Source: Heliocidaris erythrogramma | Lineage: Eukaryota; Echinodermata; Echinoidea; Camarodonta; Echinometridae | Length of the DNA: 64,000 nt | Direction: 5' to 3' | Assembly: GCA_025617745.1 (NCBI GenBank) | Contig: CM046859.1 | Span: forward strand, 24,614,006 to 24,678,005 | Shown here: one piece after another, positions 1 through 11,154 of the stretch | How positions within the stretch are numbered: position 1 is the first letter of the stretch | How the letters are laid out: each line of letters opens with the position of its first letter | The notes under the pieces: generated by a model | The model's input: the letters and a program-made list of their open reading frames with translations, nothing else | Databases searched by the model: none | Told to the model about the DNA's origin: nothing | Translations under genes and position numbers: made by a program

Positions 1-267
1 CGTATTGACTACTGAGTACTAATACTATAATAGCGTTTATTCCGTAAAAGTGCGTAAAATACAAAGTACAATCTCAGCACGGTACGTACGTCACATGCAA
101 GTTCACACGTACCGCGGCTAGCTAGCTAAACATATGACATTCACGCACATGTCGATGCAATACAAGTTACCCCGTATACATATTACCGGCACCCCATACT
201 GAATGAATACATCTGTATTTACATTCTCTTCCAGTTATATGATTAGGGTGAAGTATATAATTATGGT

Positions 268-396
268 TTAGGGTTAGGGTTAGGGTTAGGGTTAGGGTTA
301 GGGTTAGGGTTAGGGTTAGGGTTAGGGTTAGGGTTAGGGTTAGGGTTAGGGTTAGGGTTAGGGTTAGGGTTAGGGTTAGGGTTAGGGTTAGGGTTA
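268..396 (+). repeat. Interstitial telomeric repeat (TTAGGG)n
   Basis: About 21.5 uninterrupted copies of TTAGGG, read on the plus strand, with no visible sequence drift. Unique-looking sequence flanks both sides, so within this window the array is internal and not a chromosome end. TTAGGG is the ancestral metazoan telomere unit, which fits a deuterostome or other non-insect animal. It lies in or near the intron of the minus-strand gene whose first exon is at 1659-1777. The array could be a fossil of telomere addition at a repaired break or a seeded microsatellite; the sequence does not decide between these. Confidence 0.95.
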
Positions 397-809
397 TAAA
401 AACCTGACGAGGAATACAAAACGTGATGAATTACACATAATGCAAAAATATAATTATTGAATAATTTCAAGCTTGGTGGTCGGTGCTTATGCCATTTTAA
501 CATCTTAGAAACACAAAAAATATAATATTATAACACCAAGTTTGAAGTCACCATCTGTGTAATAAAAATGTAGCCGGGTAAAAAAACAAACATATATTAT
601 ATTTATATATAACTGTGAGCATGTTTATACTACGAAAGTGTCATCAATGCTTGTGTCTAGCATTTTTGAATAGTGGTCGAATGGCGAGTTGGTCGAATTG
701 GTCGAGTACGAGTCGAGTCTGACGAGATTTGGTTTCATTTTGGCCTTTTGCGCATGCGCAAGTTAATCGTATCTATTAGAGTCATGTACGACCTCCTCAA
801 CCATCCGCA

Positions 810-905
810 TCTCTTGTGGATCAATGGTAACGCTCAATGTATTATGATGTATATGATGTATGTACTATGCTATGTTGTTGAGGGTTCGATTCCCGATCGT
901 ACCTT
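810..905 (+). repeat. tRNA-like sequence, probable SINE head
   Basis: An A-box-like TGGATCAATGG at 817-827 and a near-perfect B box GGTTCGATTCC at 883-893 stand 56 bases apart, the arrangement of an internal RNA polymerase III promoter. The ends do not form a convincing acceptor stem, and the middle is AT-rich, so I read it as the head of a tRNA-derived SINE or a tRNA pseudogene, not a working tRNA. Confidence 0.5.
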
Positions 906-1049
906 CAAAAATATTTGAATCATTTGTTTATTTGTTTATGTTCTAACCCTTTCTCTCCATCTTTAGGTACTCTACGAGAAACAATTGACCTCTTAACTCG
1001 GTCATTAGGTCAATCTACGAATTGACCTCTTGATCGAGGTGAAGAGGTC

Positions 1050-1050
<1 letters not shown>

Positions 1051-1082
<32 letters not shown>

Positions 1083-1100
1083 AGAGAGGGAGAGAGATGT
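1051..1100 (+). repeat. GA-rich microsatellite
   Basis: A run of imperfect GA/GAGAGA units, followed by an AT-rich and then C-rich stretch to about 1215. It has no coding character: the open frames over it are low-complexity Arg/Glu or Ser/Leu strings. Confidence 0.85.
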
Positions 1101-1658
1101 CGACAGTGACGTATATTTTTTTTTTTTTAAACCCCTCCGCCCCTTTTTTAAATTTTCTTTTATTACTACCCCCCAAAAAATTCCAAGCCCCATTTTTACT
1201 CAGACCCCATCAAAAAATCGCCCTCTTTTAGTATGTTCGAATATAGAACGTAAGGATAAATTTTGGGTGGCTGAGCTCAATGGAACTCTTTCCCGGGCAT
1301 GTTTTTGAGTGTGTCATTGTCTTTGTTTCATCGATTTCTTAAATATTTTCAATTTATAATTCATGATAAACATGATAAAATTGTTTTCAGCCTAAAGTGA
1401 TTTAGTAAATCAGTAAGATTGAATTGATTGTAATCTGGGATTGATATCAATCCCAACAATTGATTTTACTTTTAAGTTTTAGCATGTTTAGGAACGATAT
1501 CGATCCCAGTTAGTGAATCAACCCCTGGCCATGCTGGCCGGCCCGGTCGGACGGGACAGCTCGCACCGTACCCCGTGACAATTGCAATGCAATGGGCTGT
1601 GCACTTAAAGACGTCGCGTTCCGCTCGCACCAGCAATATTTAAGGAGCAAAATCTCAC

Positions 1659-1777
1659 CTCTTGTTCCGGAGTATGCGTTTGTTTCTGGACTTCAAAGCA
1701 GCATAAATTAAGAATCCTGCTACAACTGAACCTGCTGATGCACGGCTAAATATGAATTTACTGAAGGAAGGTGCCAT
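1659..1777 (-). CDS. First coding exon of a membrane protein, possibly ABCD3/PMP70-like (partial gene)
   Basis: Reading the minus strand from the ATG at 1777 gives 39 codons and two further bases, ending at AAG AG followed by the donor gtgaga. The peptide begins MAPSFSKFIFSRASAG, continues with a hydrophobic stretch SVVAGFLIYAAL at about residues 17-28, and ends in a basic run KSRNKRILRNK. A short polar start with FSK, a hydrophobic segment and a basic cluster resemble the N-terminus of peroxisomal half-transporter ABCD3 (PMP70), where this region carries targeting information. That identity is inferred from a short, weakly conserved segment. The rest of the gene lies left of the window, and I found no second exon in 1-1658. 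It is head to head with PAXX, 431 bases apart. It could equally be another small membrane protein. Confidence 0.5.
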
Positions 1778-2208
1778 ATTTTAGTCTTTTTATCCACATC
1801 TCCGCAAGCAAAGTTATATAGCCCTCGACCGTACCGATCCCCGATGCTCAGTTGAATGCATATGAAAAGCCACGAGAGAACAAATTTTTGTTTAATAAAA
1901 CTTTATTAAAATAAAGATAGATTCATATATAAGATTAAGAATATAATTTTCTCGTATAAGTAGATATCAAATACAGAATAGCATTATTCAAGCGTATTTA
2001 TATAACTTAAGAAAACACAAATCAAATGATTATATTGACTTACATGCAGCGTACCATAGATTTCTTGAGAAAGCTAGCGCGAGCGTAGCTTGTGAAAAGC
2101 ACCGGGGAAGTTCAGGGAGAGCGCACGAGTACGTAGCACCTTGCTTGCACCCACCCACCCGCCCGGAACCAATATTGACTGCTCAGAGACTGCTGCTGAA
2201 AAGGAAAC
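1778..2208. promoter_or_regulatory. Shared divergent promoter between PAXX and the left-edge gene
   Basis: The two start codons point away from each other across 431 bases. The half nearest PAXX (about 2070-2205) is GC-richer, with gcgcgagcg and CCACCCACCCGCCC; the middle, about 1885-2045, is very AT-rich. No clear TATA box sits at a suitable distance. A bidirectional housekeeping promoter is inferred from layout; transcription starts are not visible in the sequence. Confidence 0.45.
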
Positions 2209-5200
2209 ATGTCGTCTGCCAAAATCGTTGCCAGAGAAGGAGGAGTAGATTGTCTTCATTCCATTGTTAAGAATGAATCAGCCAAGTACTTGTGTTTCAC
2301 GTCGTGTGACAAGGATACATGGATTATTCAGTGAGAATTAAGAATAAGACTCTCTGATTTTTTTTTTACCATGTTAACAATACCGTAACAGTATTTTTAT
2401 AATACCTGTTTAGACTATGTCTGTCTGTCTGTTTGAAGGAGTTTCAATTTTCATAAACATCTTTTGACATTGAACGTTAGGCTCTCCTCCAAGACGTATG
2501 TAAAATCTCCCTTATGCCAGGCTGTCTACCGTAAAACTATGTCACGTATGTTAAAATTTTCAAGTCAGAATGAAAGAAAATCATTCTTCATGTTCTTACT
2601 CGTCTAGACTAGTAGTCATGGTAGTAGACCTACATCTACAATGTCATTGTAGAGCAGTAGCTGAGTAGGGGTCGTTTCATCAAACCGTCATAACAACAAG
2701 TCAAGATCAGCGACATCTCGCTCAACTCGCTCATCAGCGACAACTTCCCTGACAAGTGACTCGTCCAAACTCCAGACCTGTCATATCTTTTTAGAATGCC
2801 ATCACGAGCCAGCTTTTGGAAAGTTAGTCTATGGGCTGCGAAAAAATGAAATATGTAAAATTTAGAGAAAATGTACTTCGCGATCTCCAAGCGCATTCCT
2901 TTATCAAATAGTTTGTAATAATTTTTATATTATAATTTATACAGATGGGCAATACCGGTACGTTTTTATGGCGTCTTAACCTCCCAACAAGTAAATGAGA
3001 TTAATATTATTTGTCCTCACATTCATCTACCATAGAAGTAGCATCAGAAACGGAACAGTCTTTATCTACAGACCCATGTGAACGACAATTTATCCTGTAT
3101 GTACTTTCCCTTTATTTTTTCCATTTTCACACAGTGCTTTAATGTACATGTAAATTATATTATACAGTATTTTCTTAAAATAAAAAAATAAAAATTTAAA
3201 AATCATAAAATTTCATTATTTCTCTAAAGTGAACACGATTTGGGTCTTCTTTCCATAATTAGTCAATTATGGTATCCTCATACTTACAAATCTAGATTTG
3301 CACATTGCAAAAACATCCTCGAGTTTTCTCAATTTTATAAAATTCTAAAATGCCATAAGTACATGTAGCCCATCTTTCCATGAAAATGGGATGTGTGTAT
3401 CATCAGTATTAATTTTCGCTGCCATTTTTTAACAGTTTGGGAAAAACTGAAGCTCAAAATATGTTTGCGTAATTGACGCTATATCTGATGGATTGTGATA
3501 AAGACTATGTTTTTTAGCCGATGAGTATCGATATCACTGAGTTGTCGTTCATTATGCCTTTGTGAAACAGTTTATCAGGTCCATGACATTTCTGTAGATC
3601 GCTGACAAGAGTTGTCATGGAGTTGATTTGATGAAACAACCCCCTAGACCCTATACGCTTGTGGGAACTTTACACAGATGTAATGATCTCTTGAAGAATT
3701 TTCATTTATGTAGAGGTCTATTGTCATTTCATTATTAATACAGCCAATCAGTGTAAAGCACAGTCAGATGCAAAATACCAGAGTTTGCATGAATCATTTA
3801 ATAATACCTGTGCCAAACTGCTTTGATAATAACTTACTAAACTTAACTTGCTTTTCTTCCTCTTCAAGTTCCAGTAATCTTCAAAGGCCTATTCACAATT
3901 CACAAAGATGACTACATGTATATATGTAAATACTGCCAGTGGTGTGAGGAAAATAAATGCAATTTATTGAGATAAGGGCATTAGTTGCCTCAGGAGTAAT
4001 CCTGGGGCATCTGTATACTCCTGAGATATCATTCAATGTTTTCATAGATACATGTATAATAATTTCTTTTATTTTTAGTTTGACTAATGGCATCGATGTC
4101 TGGCGACTAGCCATGGATTACACCCAGTTAGAATCTCATGTAAGAAATGTTTGATATTTTAATCATTTTTAATCTCTAGGCCTTATTCTTAATGGAATGA
4201 ATCTGCTCCGATTTTATCCATCCTGCCATATATTGTATACCCACATGTATGTGCCCGGAGAGGTTGGTTTCCGGACAGACAATTTTCACACAGAAAATCA
4301 AACTCCTTCAAGATTTCATGAGTCTTTCAGAATGAATGTTGACAATATTCTAAGTGGTAAATATCCACAGCACTTGGAGTTACTTTTTCTATGCTTTTTG
4401 TATAAAATTCAGTGGCAAACACAACAGCTTAGTTTTTGTTAAATGTCCAGACACACAACCCCCGATCCACTCATGGATCCATCACCATGTGGGACTGTCA
4501 ATTTCGGCGGTGGTCACGACCTCTAAGTTGAAGAGATGAAAAGACCAATATATTAAGGCAAAATTTTGAGAAAATACTTCCTTCAACATTTTAGGATAAT
4601 AGAAAATCTGATTTCATGCTAAATTCTTTGATAGGATCTTTATCACCTTGATCAAGTGAATTTTTAAGGCTATTTTTGTCTGGCAATCTTTCTCCTTCAA
4701 AACACACATGTGCTGGAGATTACACACTCTCTATGGGAGACAATTCTCTCTGGTATGACTGTGTGAGGTTACAGTATCTGTAATAACCTCGCATATGTGT
4801 GAGTGCCCCCCCCCCCCCCCCCCCATCATATTCATACTATCCACAGATTACAAGTCATATACAATGTAGTAGGAATTTGAATTAATTTTTAGTGCAAGGT
4901 TTATGGCATTTTTTGTAGTAATAGTTTTAAATTATATTTTGACATTTTAATGAGACTTTTTTTCTTTCTCTATTTTGACAAACCAAGGACATAACAATAA
5001 CACAATATTTAGTATTGTTTATTGCACCTGAAATTCCACAACAGCCTTTGCTACCAAGCATTAATTTATCACTTTTGGAATGTCAGATGCATCCCTTATC
5101 TTTGCAATGTGAAAACTTCATTTGGGATATTAGAAGTTTTTTAGCTCTAGGGCTATTAACAATCAACAGTGTAGAGTTTTGTTTTAAAATTAAATTTTTA

Positions 5201-8156
5201 GTAATTTACATAAAACATGTATTTCACATTATAGGCTACTAAAATGTGTTGAAATGTGATGTAGATTTTTTTTTTTGGGGGGGGGGAGGCACATCTCCTA
5301 CAATTCTTATTTATTTATTATTATCTTTTATTATTTTTTAATTTTTATTTTTGAGTCTCTTGTTTATATTACTTTCTTTTCTCATCCAGAGAGATTTGGC
5401 AGATGTGACTACTAATGAGGCATACTTGTTGAGATTCAGGTATGTGCTTCCTGGTGCATAAAATTATTTGATTTTGAATTTGTTTTCCACAAATGACTTT
5501 CTCTACTGAATAAACAGCATCAAATCATTTCTATATAGTCAATTGGCCATCTATATGCATCTGTTGGGAATTGCATATCCAATTATCCATACAGTTACAA
5601 AATGGTTTTGTTAATGAAAAGAAGACAATTTTTATATCCATGTAGAATTTCGTTTATAAGTTTATTTGCTAAAATCAATTAAAATCAAAGAACTTTGACT
5701 GAAATTTATTCGGAGGGTTGCAGATACCATTAACAGACTTTCAATATGTGTTGCTAACTTTTGTCATGGGTAATCTGATGGTACTTGGTACACTCAACGT
5801 CATTATTTAGTTTCAATTGGATTTCAATTCACTTTCTTCACAGCAATGCTTTCCGATTGGGAGACCTCACAGTGATGCTACAGAACCATAAGGTCCTTCT
5901 GATGTTAGGGAGTGGATCTAACACCCTCAGCTATGACCTGTATGAAGCCACGGCCAATGAAAGTAAAGCTGACCTAAAGAGGGCGCTCTTCTACTTTGCA
6001 GAAAATTGCAGCGAATTGAAGAAGAGGCTGGCAGGTGAATTTTGAAGAAAATCTCATTTTACATGCAATGCAGTGTAACAACAAAGGAAGTCCTTGAAAG
6101 CCAAGTGTTTAGGGATTAATTTCTCCTTTTACATATTTTTGGATGAGACTCATTTTTCAATTCTTGTCATTAATTCAATTTGGCAAGGCATTAATTTATA
6201 TGCACTACCACTCTTACACTTATAAAAAATGAGTATCTGTAAGGATTGATGAAACATAAATTTGTGATTGTTTTTGCTATTGCTCTGCAGGTATGCATGT
6301 AAACGGTGCACTTAAATGCAGGCTTGACAACAAGTGACCAGGGGCAATGTTATCATTGTGAATCTCTATGCAATATTTATATAATTCACTTTTATTATTA
6401 TTCATTCACAGAGGATATACATGTATTGTAAGTTTCTGAGTTGTTCTAGGAAATACAACTCAGAATTCTACATTTATACCTACACATAAAAATGTAGGAG
6501 TATTAAAAGTTATTTTTTTTCACAGCCAATACAATATTTGAATAGTATTATATAATAGGTTTTAATGAGTTGGGCAATGATTTATATTAATTATGTCACC
6601 AAAAATGCATATTTAGTCTTTAACAATTACTTTACATGTTTGCCAAGAAACTGCTTATAATTTGCCAAATGTTTTAAAAATTGCTGCTTTTTATTTTGGT
6701 GCTTCATTATTTTGAAGCAAAAGAAGAGGAGTTGGCATCAGTGAAGAAACAGAGGTCAAATGTCAGTGATCAGGGCAATGTCCTGCCAGGTAAGATGACT
6801 TTAATGGTTCTTATTAATTAAAGCAAAATACATGTACTGTATACAGATGTTAGAGGAACCATGGGATAACATACAAAAGTTCAAGCATGGTGTATGAACA
6901 AGAATAAAGGCAGAGAGAGAGAGGGAGAGAGAGCATTAAAGAATAAATATGATAATTACAAGTCAAGATGGAGAAGGGAAAATACATTTATGCATTGATA
7001 AAATGTGAAAATTGAGAGTAGAATTATAGAATTTGTCAGTGAGAGAGAGTGATAGAGAGAGACAGAGGGAGAGACAGACAGACAGAGACAGACAGAGAGA
7101 GAGAGAGATTGGCATGAGGAAGGAGGAGATATAACTAAGAGAATATGCCCAGATGTTGGGATAAAGATAAAGAGGGGTCTGCGGATTATGGTTCCTCAGT
7201 AAATGTAAATCCTTCTAGGGAGTGCAGCATACTCTTTGGAAACTCTTAATGGATTGATTTATCAGTCTCTGTAGACTGTAAAAGAATGATATATAAACAT
7301 TTGTTGAATTCCATACATCTCATTATTTTCTTTTATTTAAACTTGGAAAATAATGAGAGAGAGGAAAAAAAAAAGAAATTGTCATGTTTTTCTTTTCTAG
7401 ATTTTGAGCTGAAGAAGCACTCAGGAAACCAACCCAAGGTGGTCAAACAACAAGGGCTTAGTATTGTGAATCCTTCCAGCAAAAAGTAAGGAGTAATACA
7501 TTATTTTTGCAGCCGAAATGGTTGCTTATAGTGTATGGGTGATCTTGATGGAGAGGAAATCCTGAAGATTTGAAAAAGGGAAGGAAGGGGGGATATTTTT
7601 GAAAGGGTTTGCAAATATTATTTTGTCAGTTTCTCATGCATAAGCTTTTACTGTTTAATTAATTCCAAATTATATCGAAATGATTACCATCATAATAATT
7701 TTAACATGCATGTGTAGGCAATATAGTCAGTTCGTGTGTAGAGGAGGGGAAGGGTTGTTAATAAGAAAGAATATTACAATTTGTCCACAAATTTAAAGTT
7801 ATATCTAACCATGTGCTGTTTAAGCTACATCAGGCCTTCCATTTTTAGGGGATATTGCAAGGATATCAGATGGAATTGAATTTTTGATTTTGAGTGTTAT
7901 ATGCCCTATGATGCACCCCTGTTAAAATATCACTCCCTGGCCACGTAGCTTTACTTGGATATTGTGGCTTACCTCACATACTACATTGTGGGATCATCTC
8001 ATATAAATGAAGATTTAGAAAGTACGGTAGAAGAGGAAAGAACTTCATCTCCATAAAGTATATCTGAAAAGTTCACCCCACCTAATAATTATACCGGTAA
8101 TTACATTTTATATTTTGTCTAGGCGGAAAGCTGCCAAAGGAGTGGAATTTGAGTGA
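2209..8156 (+). CDS. PAXX: PAXX, non-homologous end-joining factor (seven exons, complete)
   Basis: Exons 2209-2330, 4079-4139, 5390-5439, 5844-6034, 6718-6789, 7401-7485 and 8123-8156 join in frame with GT/AG introns to give 204 residues, the same length as human PAXX. PAXX is an XRCC4/XLF-superfamily scaffold that binds Ku at double-strand breaks and stabilises the end-joining complex in the nucleus. The N-terminal half has the head-domain pattern (KYLCFTSCDKDTWII, then VWRLAMDYTQLESH). Exons 4-5 end in a charged helix (ENCSELKKRLAKEEELASVKK without gaps after joining), the coiled-coil stalk. The C-terminus reads GLSIVNPSSKKRKAAKGVEFE, close to the Ku-binding tail of the family (INPG.KSKK..GV.F). 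The start is the first ATG after the GC-rich promoter. Introns 1 (1.75 kb) and 5 (GA repeats at 6910-7105) carry simple sequence. The chain is short, and identity rests mainly on the tail, length and layout. Confidence 0.88.
6910..7108 (+). repeat. GA/GACA microsatellites in PAXX intron 5
   Basis: Two blocks of imperfect GAGA and GACAGA units (about 6912-6934 and 7043-7108) within PAXX intron 5. They show only simple-sequence expansion. Confidence 0.85.
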
Positions 8157-8206
8157 GGCTGTAGAAAGAAGATGCTTATCAAACTGGAGCAGAATCTCAG
8201 AGATGA

Positions 8207-8212
8207 AATAAA
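8207..8212 (+). terminator. Candidate PAXX polyadenylation signal
   Basis: AATAAA begins 51 bases after the PAXX stop codon and is followed by GT- and T-rich sequence (gtggtcttt). Further hexamers occur beyond 8900, so a longer 3' UTR is also possible. Confidence 0.5.
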
Positions 8213-9470
8213 GTGGTCTTTCCAATGGTAATGCTGGCTCAGACAGGTATATAGTGATATCTGCACTGAATGCTGCACACATTCCTATTGTTTGAAACTG
8301 TGGGGGACGTTTCACGAAACTGATATACCAGGTATGATGTATCTTGGAGCTAAGATTGGATAGAAAATCTGTATTCTGAGGAGGGCTACAAAGGTGAAGA
8401 TACTTCAAGGATGACAGTTCATATAATATATTGAACATGTGGAAGTTCTGGACATGATTATGGAATATTTGTTTTGACGTATGAAATATGTATGTTGACA
8501 TGATTAGACGTTTACACACATGAAATTATTGTTATGAATTGTTAGCAGTGAAATATGTGAAGAAAAAAATTAGGGTGATTAATTAGATCCATTGAGACAT
8601 AGCCCATGTAGTTAAGCACAATGAAGGCAAGATTTCAAAATTGAAAATTTTTACCATCTGCTATGAGCCGCTGAAAGTGAATTGAATATTCCATTATTTG
8701 TAATGTGTACTGGAAATGAAATTGCCATTATCAACATTTTGAATTATTGATGATTCAGAAGCTTTTATACAGGGTGTATGCAAAAGGGTTCACTGTGCCC
8801 CCCATTTTGCAATTTGTACCCTCCCCCTTTACAAAATCCTAGATCTGCCCCTGTGTGCAATACAGTCAAAATGAGATTGCCATTGTAGAAATTTTTAACT
8901 ATTGATGAATTATACTCAATCAAATAAAGATTTTTACTCAAGCAATGTGATAGAAGGTTAAAGAAATAATGGAGATAATTTAATAGATATTTGGGAATAT
9001 TTTTAATAATGTCTCTCCTAATGAGGTCAAATGTATTCTTTTTATGCAATGATTTGATTTTTAAAAATTAATTGAAAATAAATGAAATTACAATTAAAAT
9101 TAAAAAGAATATGATCTTAATTTTAATGAAAGATGAATTTGTAATCAGCTCATGTAGAAACAAGAAATATGAATCAAATCTATGAAATTTATGAAATGTT
9201 TAGCCAAACGTTTGTATGTGTAGGTATTAGCCACACGAGTTCTAACATCTGTAATGCAATTTGATAATATTGCAAGTGTAAATCCATTTTTATGCATGAA
9301 ATTAAAAGTGAGATGTTTCACTAACTTTAATAGAATTAATGTCTTGGTACTACAAAATTTCAATATGCCACGAAAGCTTTGCGATTGTTATGAAATTACG
9401 GTGTCTGGGTTGCGTCTGGGTTCACCGAGTATAATATAGTTGATTTCAAGTAATTTGTTATATACCTGCG

Positions 9471-9510
9471 TGATAACCTGATGAGTGCAGGTCGAAAAGC
9501 TTCGTTATCA
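9471..9510 (+). ncRNA. Hammerhead-ribozyme-like motif, copy A
   Basis: In order: TGATAAC (9471-9477), CTGATGA (9478-9484), a nine-base segment, GAAA (9494-9497), AGCTTC, and GTTATCA (9504-9510). The outer seven bases are exact complements and would form stem I. CTGATGA and GAAA are the two conserved core boxes, and TTC just before the 3' arm fits the NUH cleavage triplet. Stem III would be only two base pairs, as in Penelope-type hammerheads. The weak point is the nine-base segment, which makes a poor stem II and can instead pair CAGGT with the upstream ACCTG. Activity is therefore doubtful. Confidence 0.4.
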
Positions 9511-10192
9511 TGTCTCTTTTTCGTGCCATATTTAATAGAATTCTTTTGTAATCTATTTCCAAATGAATTTACTTTACAGTATGGACTGTGTGTACATGAT
9601 GCCATTCAAATTTCTCGTGAATAATACTAAAACAAGATAATGTGTTCCTTTTGTGAGTTATTATAAATTGTGTTCTGTACTGCTTGTAGCATTGATGAAA
9701 TGTAGTTTTCTGATCCTTTGTACATATTAAAAATAAATTTAAACAACTCTTCATTACCTACATGTACTACTGGGCAGACATAATATTTTTTTAACATTCT
9801 TAGCAGGTATTTTATAACATATTGTCATTCTTGGCAATTGATGAAAAAATTTGAAAAAAATCCTTCAATTTAAGGAAAGTATTTAACAAACTGATTGAAC
9901 CACTATAAAGAGAAGAGAAATTGGACGGTCCTAAATATGAAATCATGATCTACAATACACTTTTAAGATGAATGAAATGTTGTATATTCAATTTAATTTA
10001 ATTCAATTCAATTTAATGACATTTATTCAATATAAGTGTACAAAGTACATGAATAGTATATGAATAGATTGAGAACACTAGTGCATATATATTTCAAAGA
10101 TTTACAACCTTAAACATGAATTAATTTCTTTAGATAAAATTCATTAGTCTTTCTAAAATGTACAGTCCTGAAACCTAGGAAGCACAGTGGTT

Positions 10193-10612
10193 TAAGGCCA
10201 CCGCACACCTTATGATCGGTCTGCGATCCGATTTGTGAAATAAATTATGTTATGGCATTAAATATTGGCATTTTAACAAATTAAATCTACCCTATTCAGG
10301 TTCTGAAAAGTAATATGAATACTAAACATAGGGTTTGGGTGAGCTGTCAGCTTTCTACAGGGAGTAAGGGCAAAATTAGTTTCAAATCGTAGGCAGTCAT
10401 ACGATTTTTGTGACGTCACTACGACTCGGAGCCAATTTGGCAGTTTCACCGACTAGAAAACTTGGTTAAGGCCGTATTATCGGGTTTACTATCTGTATTA
10501 CTATTCAGACCCTCAATCAAAAATATTTTCATTTTTAAATGATTGTCAAATGATATTACATCTTCTTCTTAAATCGGATCGCAGACCGATCGCAAGGTGT
10601 GCAGTGGCCTTT
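10193..10612. mobile_element. 420-bp inverted-repeat element (MITE), hAT-like flank
   Basis: The ends are about 42-bp imperfect inverted repeats sharing GCGATCGGTCTGCGATCC or close variants next to AAATCGG-type sequence. AGTGGTT occurs immediately outside both ends (10186-10192 and 10613-10619), consistent with a 7-8-bp target duplication. The interior is AT-rich with no long frame, so the element is non-autonomous. It appears to split an older tRNA-like sequence, about 10165-10675 without the insertion. Confidence 0.75.
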
Positions 10613-11154
10613 AGTGGTTCAAGCAGTAGTCTTGAAACCTGTAGATCCTCGGTTCAGAACTAAGTTGATGTGTTGGTTTCCATTGGTAATGCATCATGAA
10701 TAGAATTTGATATCGGGTTTAATAATCATGTAAGATATCTCAAAATGTAATGTCATTCAATACTACAATTATTCCAGATTAGCATTTAAAACTTATCTCA
10801 ACTGCAATGTTAATGGAAAAGTGCCCTGTTTGTTCTTCCTGATGCTCTATAATACAAAGTTGCTATGTTCTTAAATGTACATATGTAATTATTTCATGTT
10901 ATAGATTGAGGCTGCAATGCCATTTGCTTCATCAAATATGTATATCTTTGATATGAACTTTTAACTCCTGTATTTATATGAACTTTGCAATCAATTAAAG
11001 CATACAAGTCATGAATTTCTAATCTGATTGCTCGACTCATTAATGTTATCTTTGCGATACATGTACTGACATCACTCAATATCCTTGACCTTTGACCTTG
11101 ATCAAAGTCCTTGGCACATTTCCAAGACATGTTTATGTTCGAGTATATGTGATC

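Noticed and set aside
261..503. Open frame on the minus strand with a long Asn-Pro repeat
   Set aside because: It is only the translation of the telomeric repeat; no start context or domain supports a gene.
8082..8519. 145-codon minus-strand frame over the PAXX 3' end
   Set aside because: Antisense to the PAXX last exon and 3' UTR, AT-driven composition and no recognisable domain.
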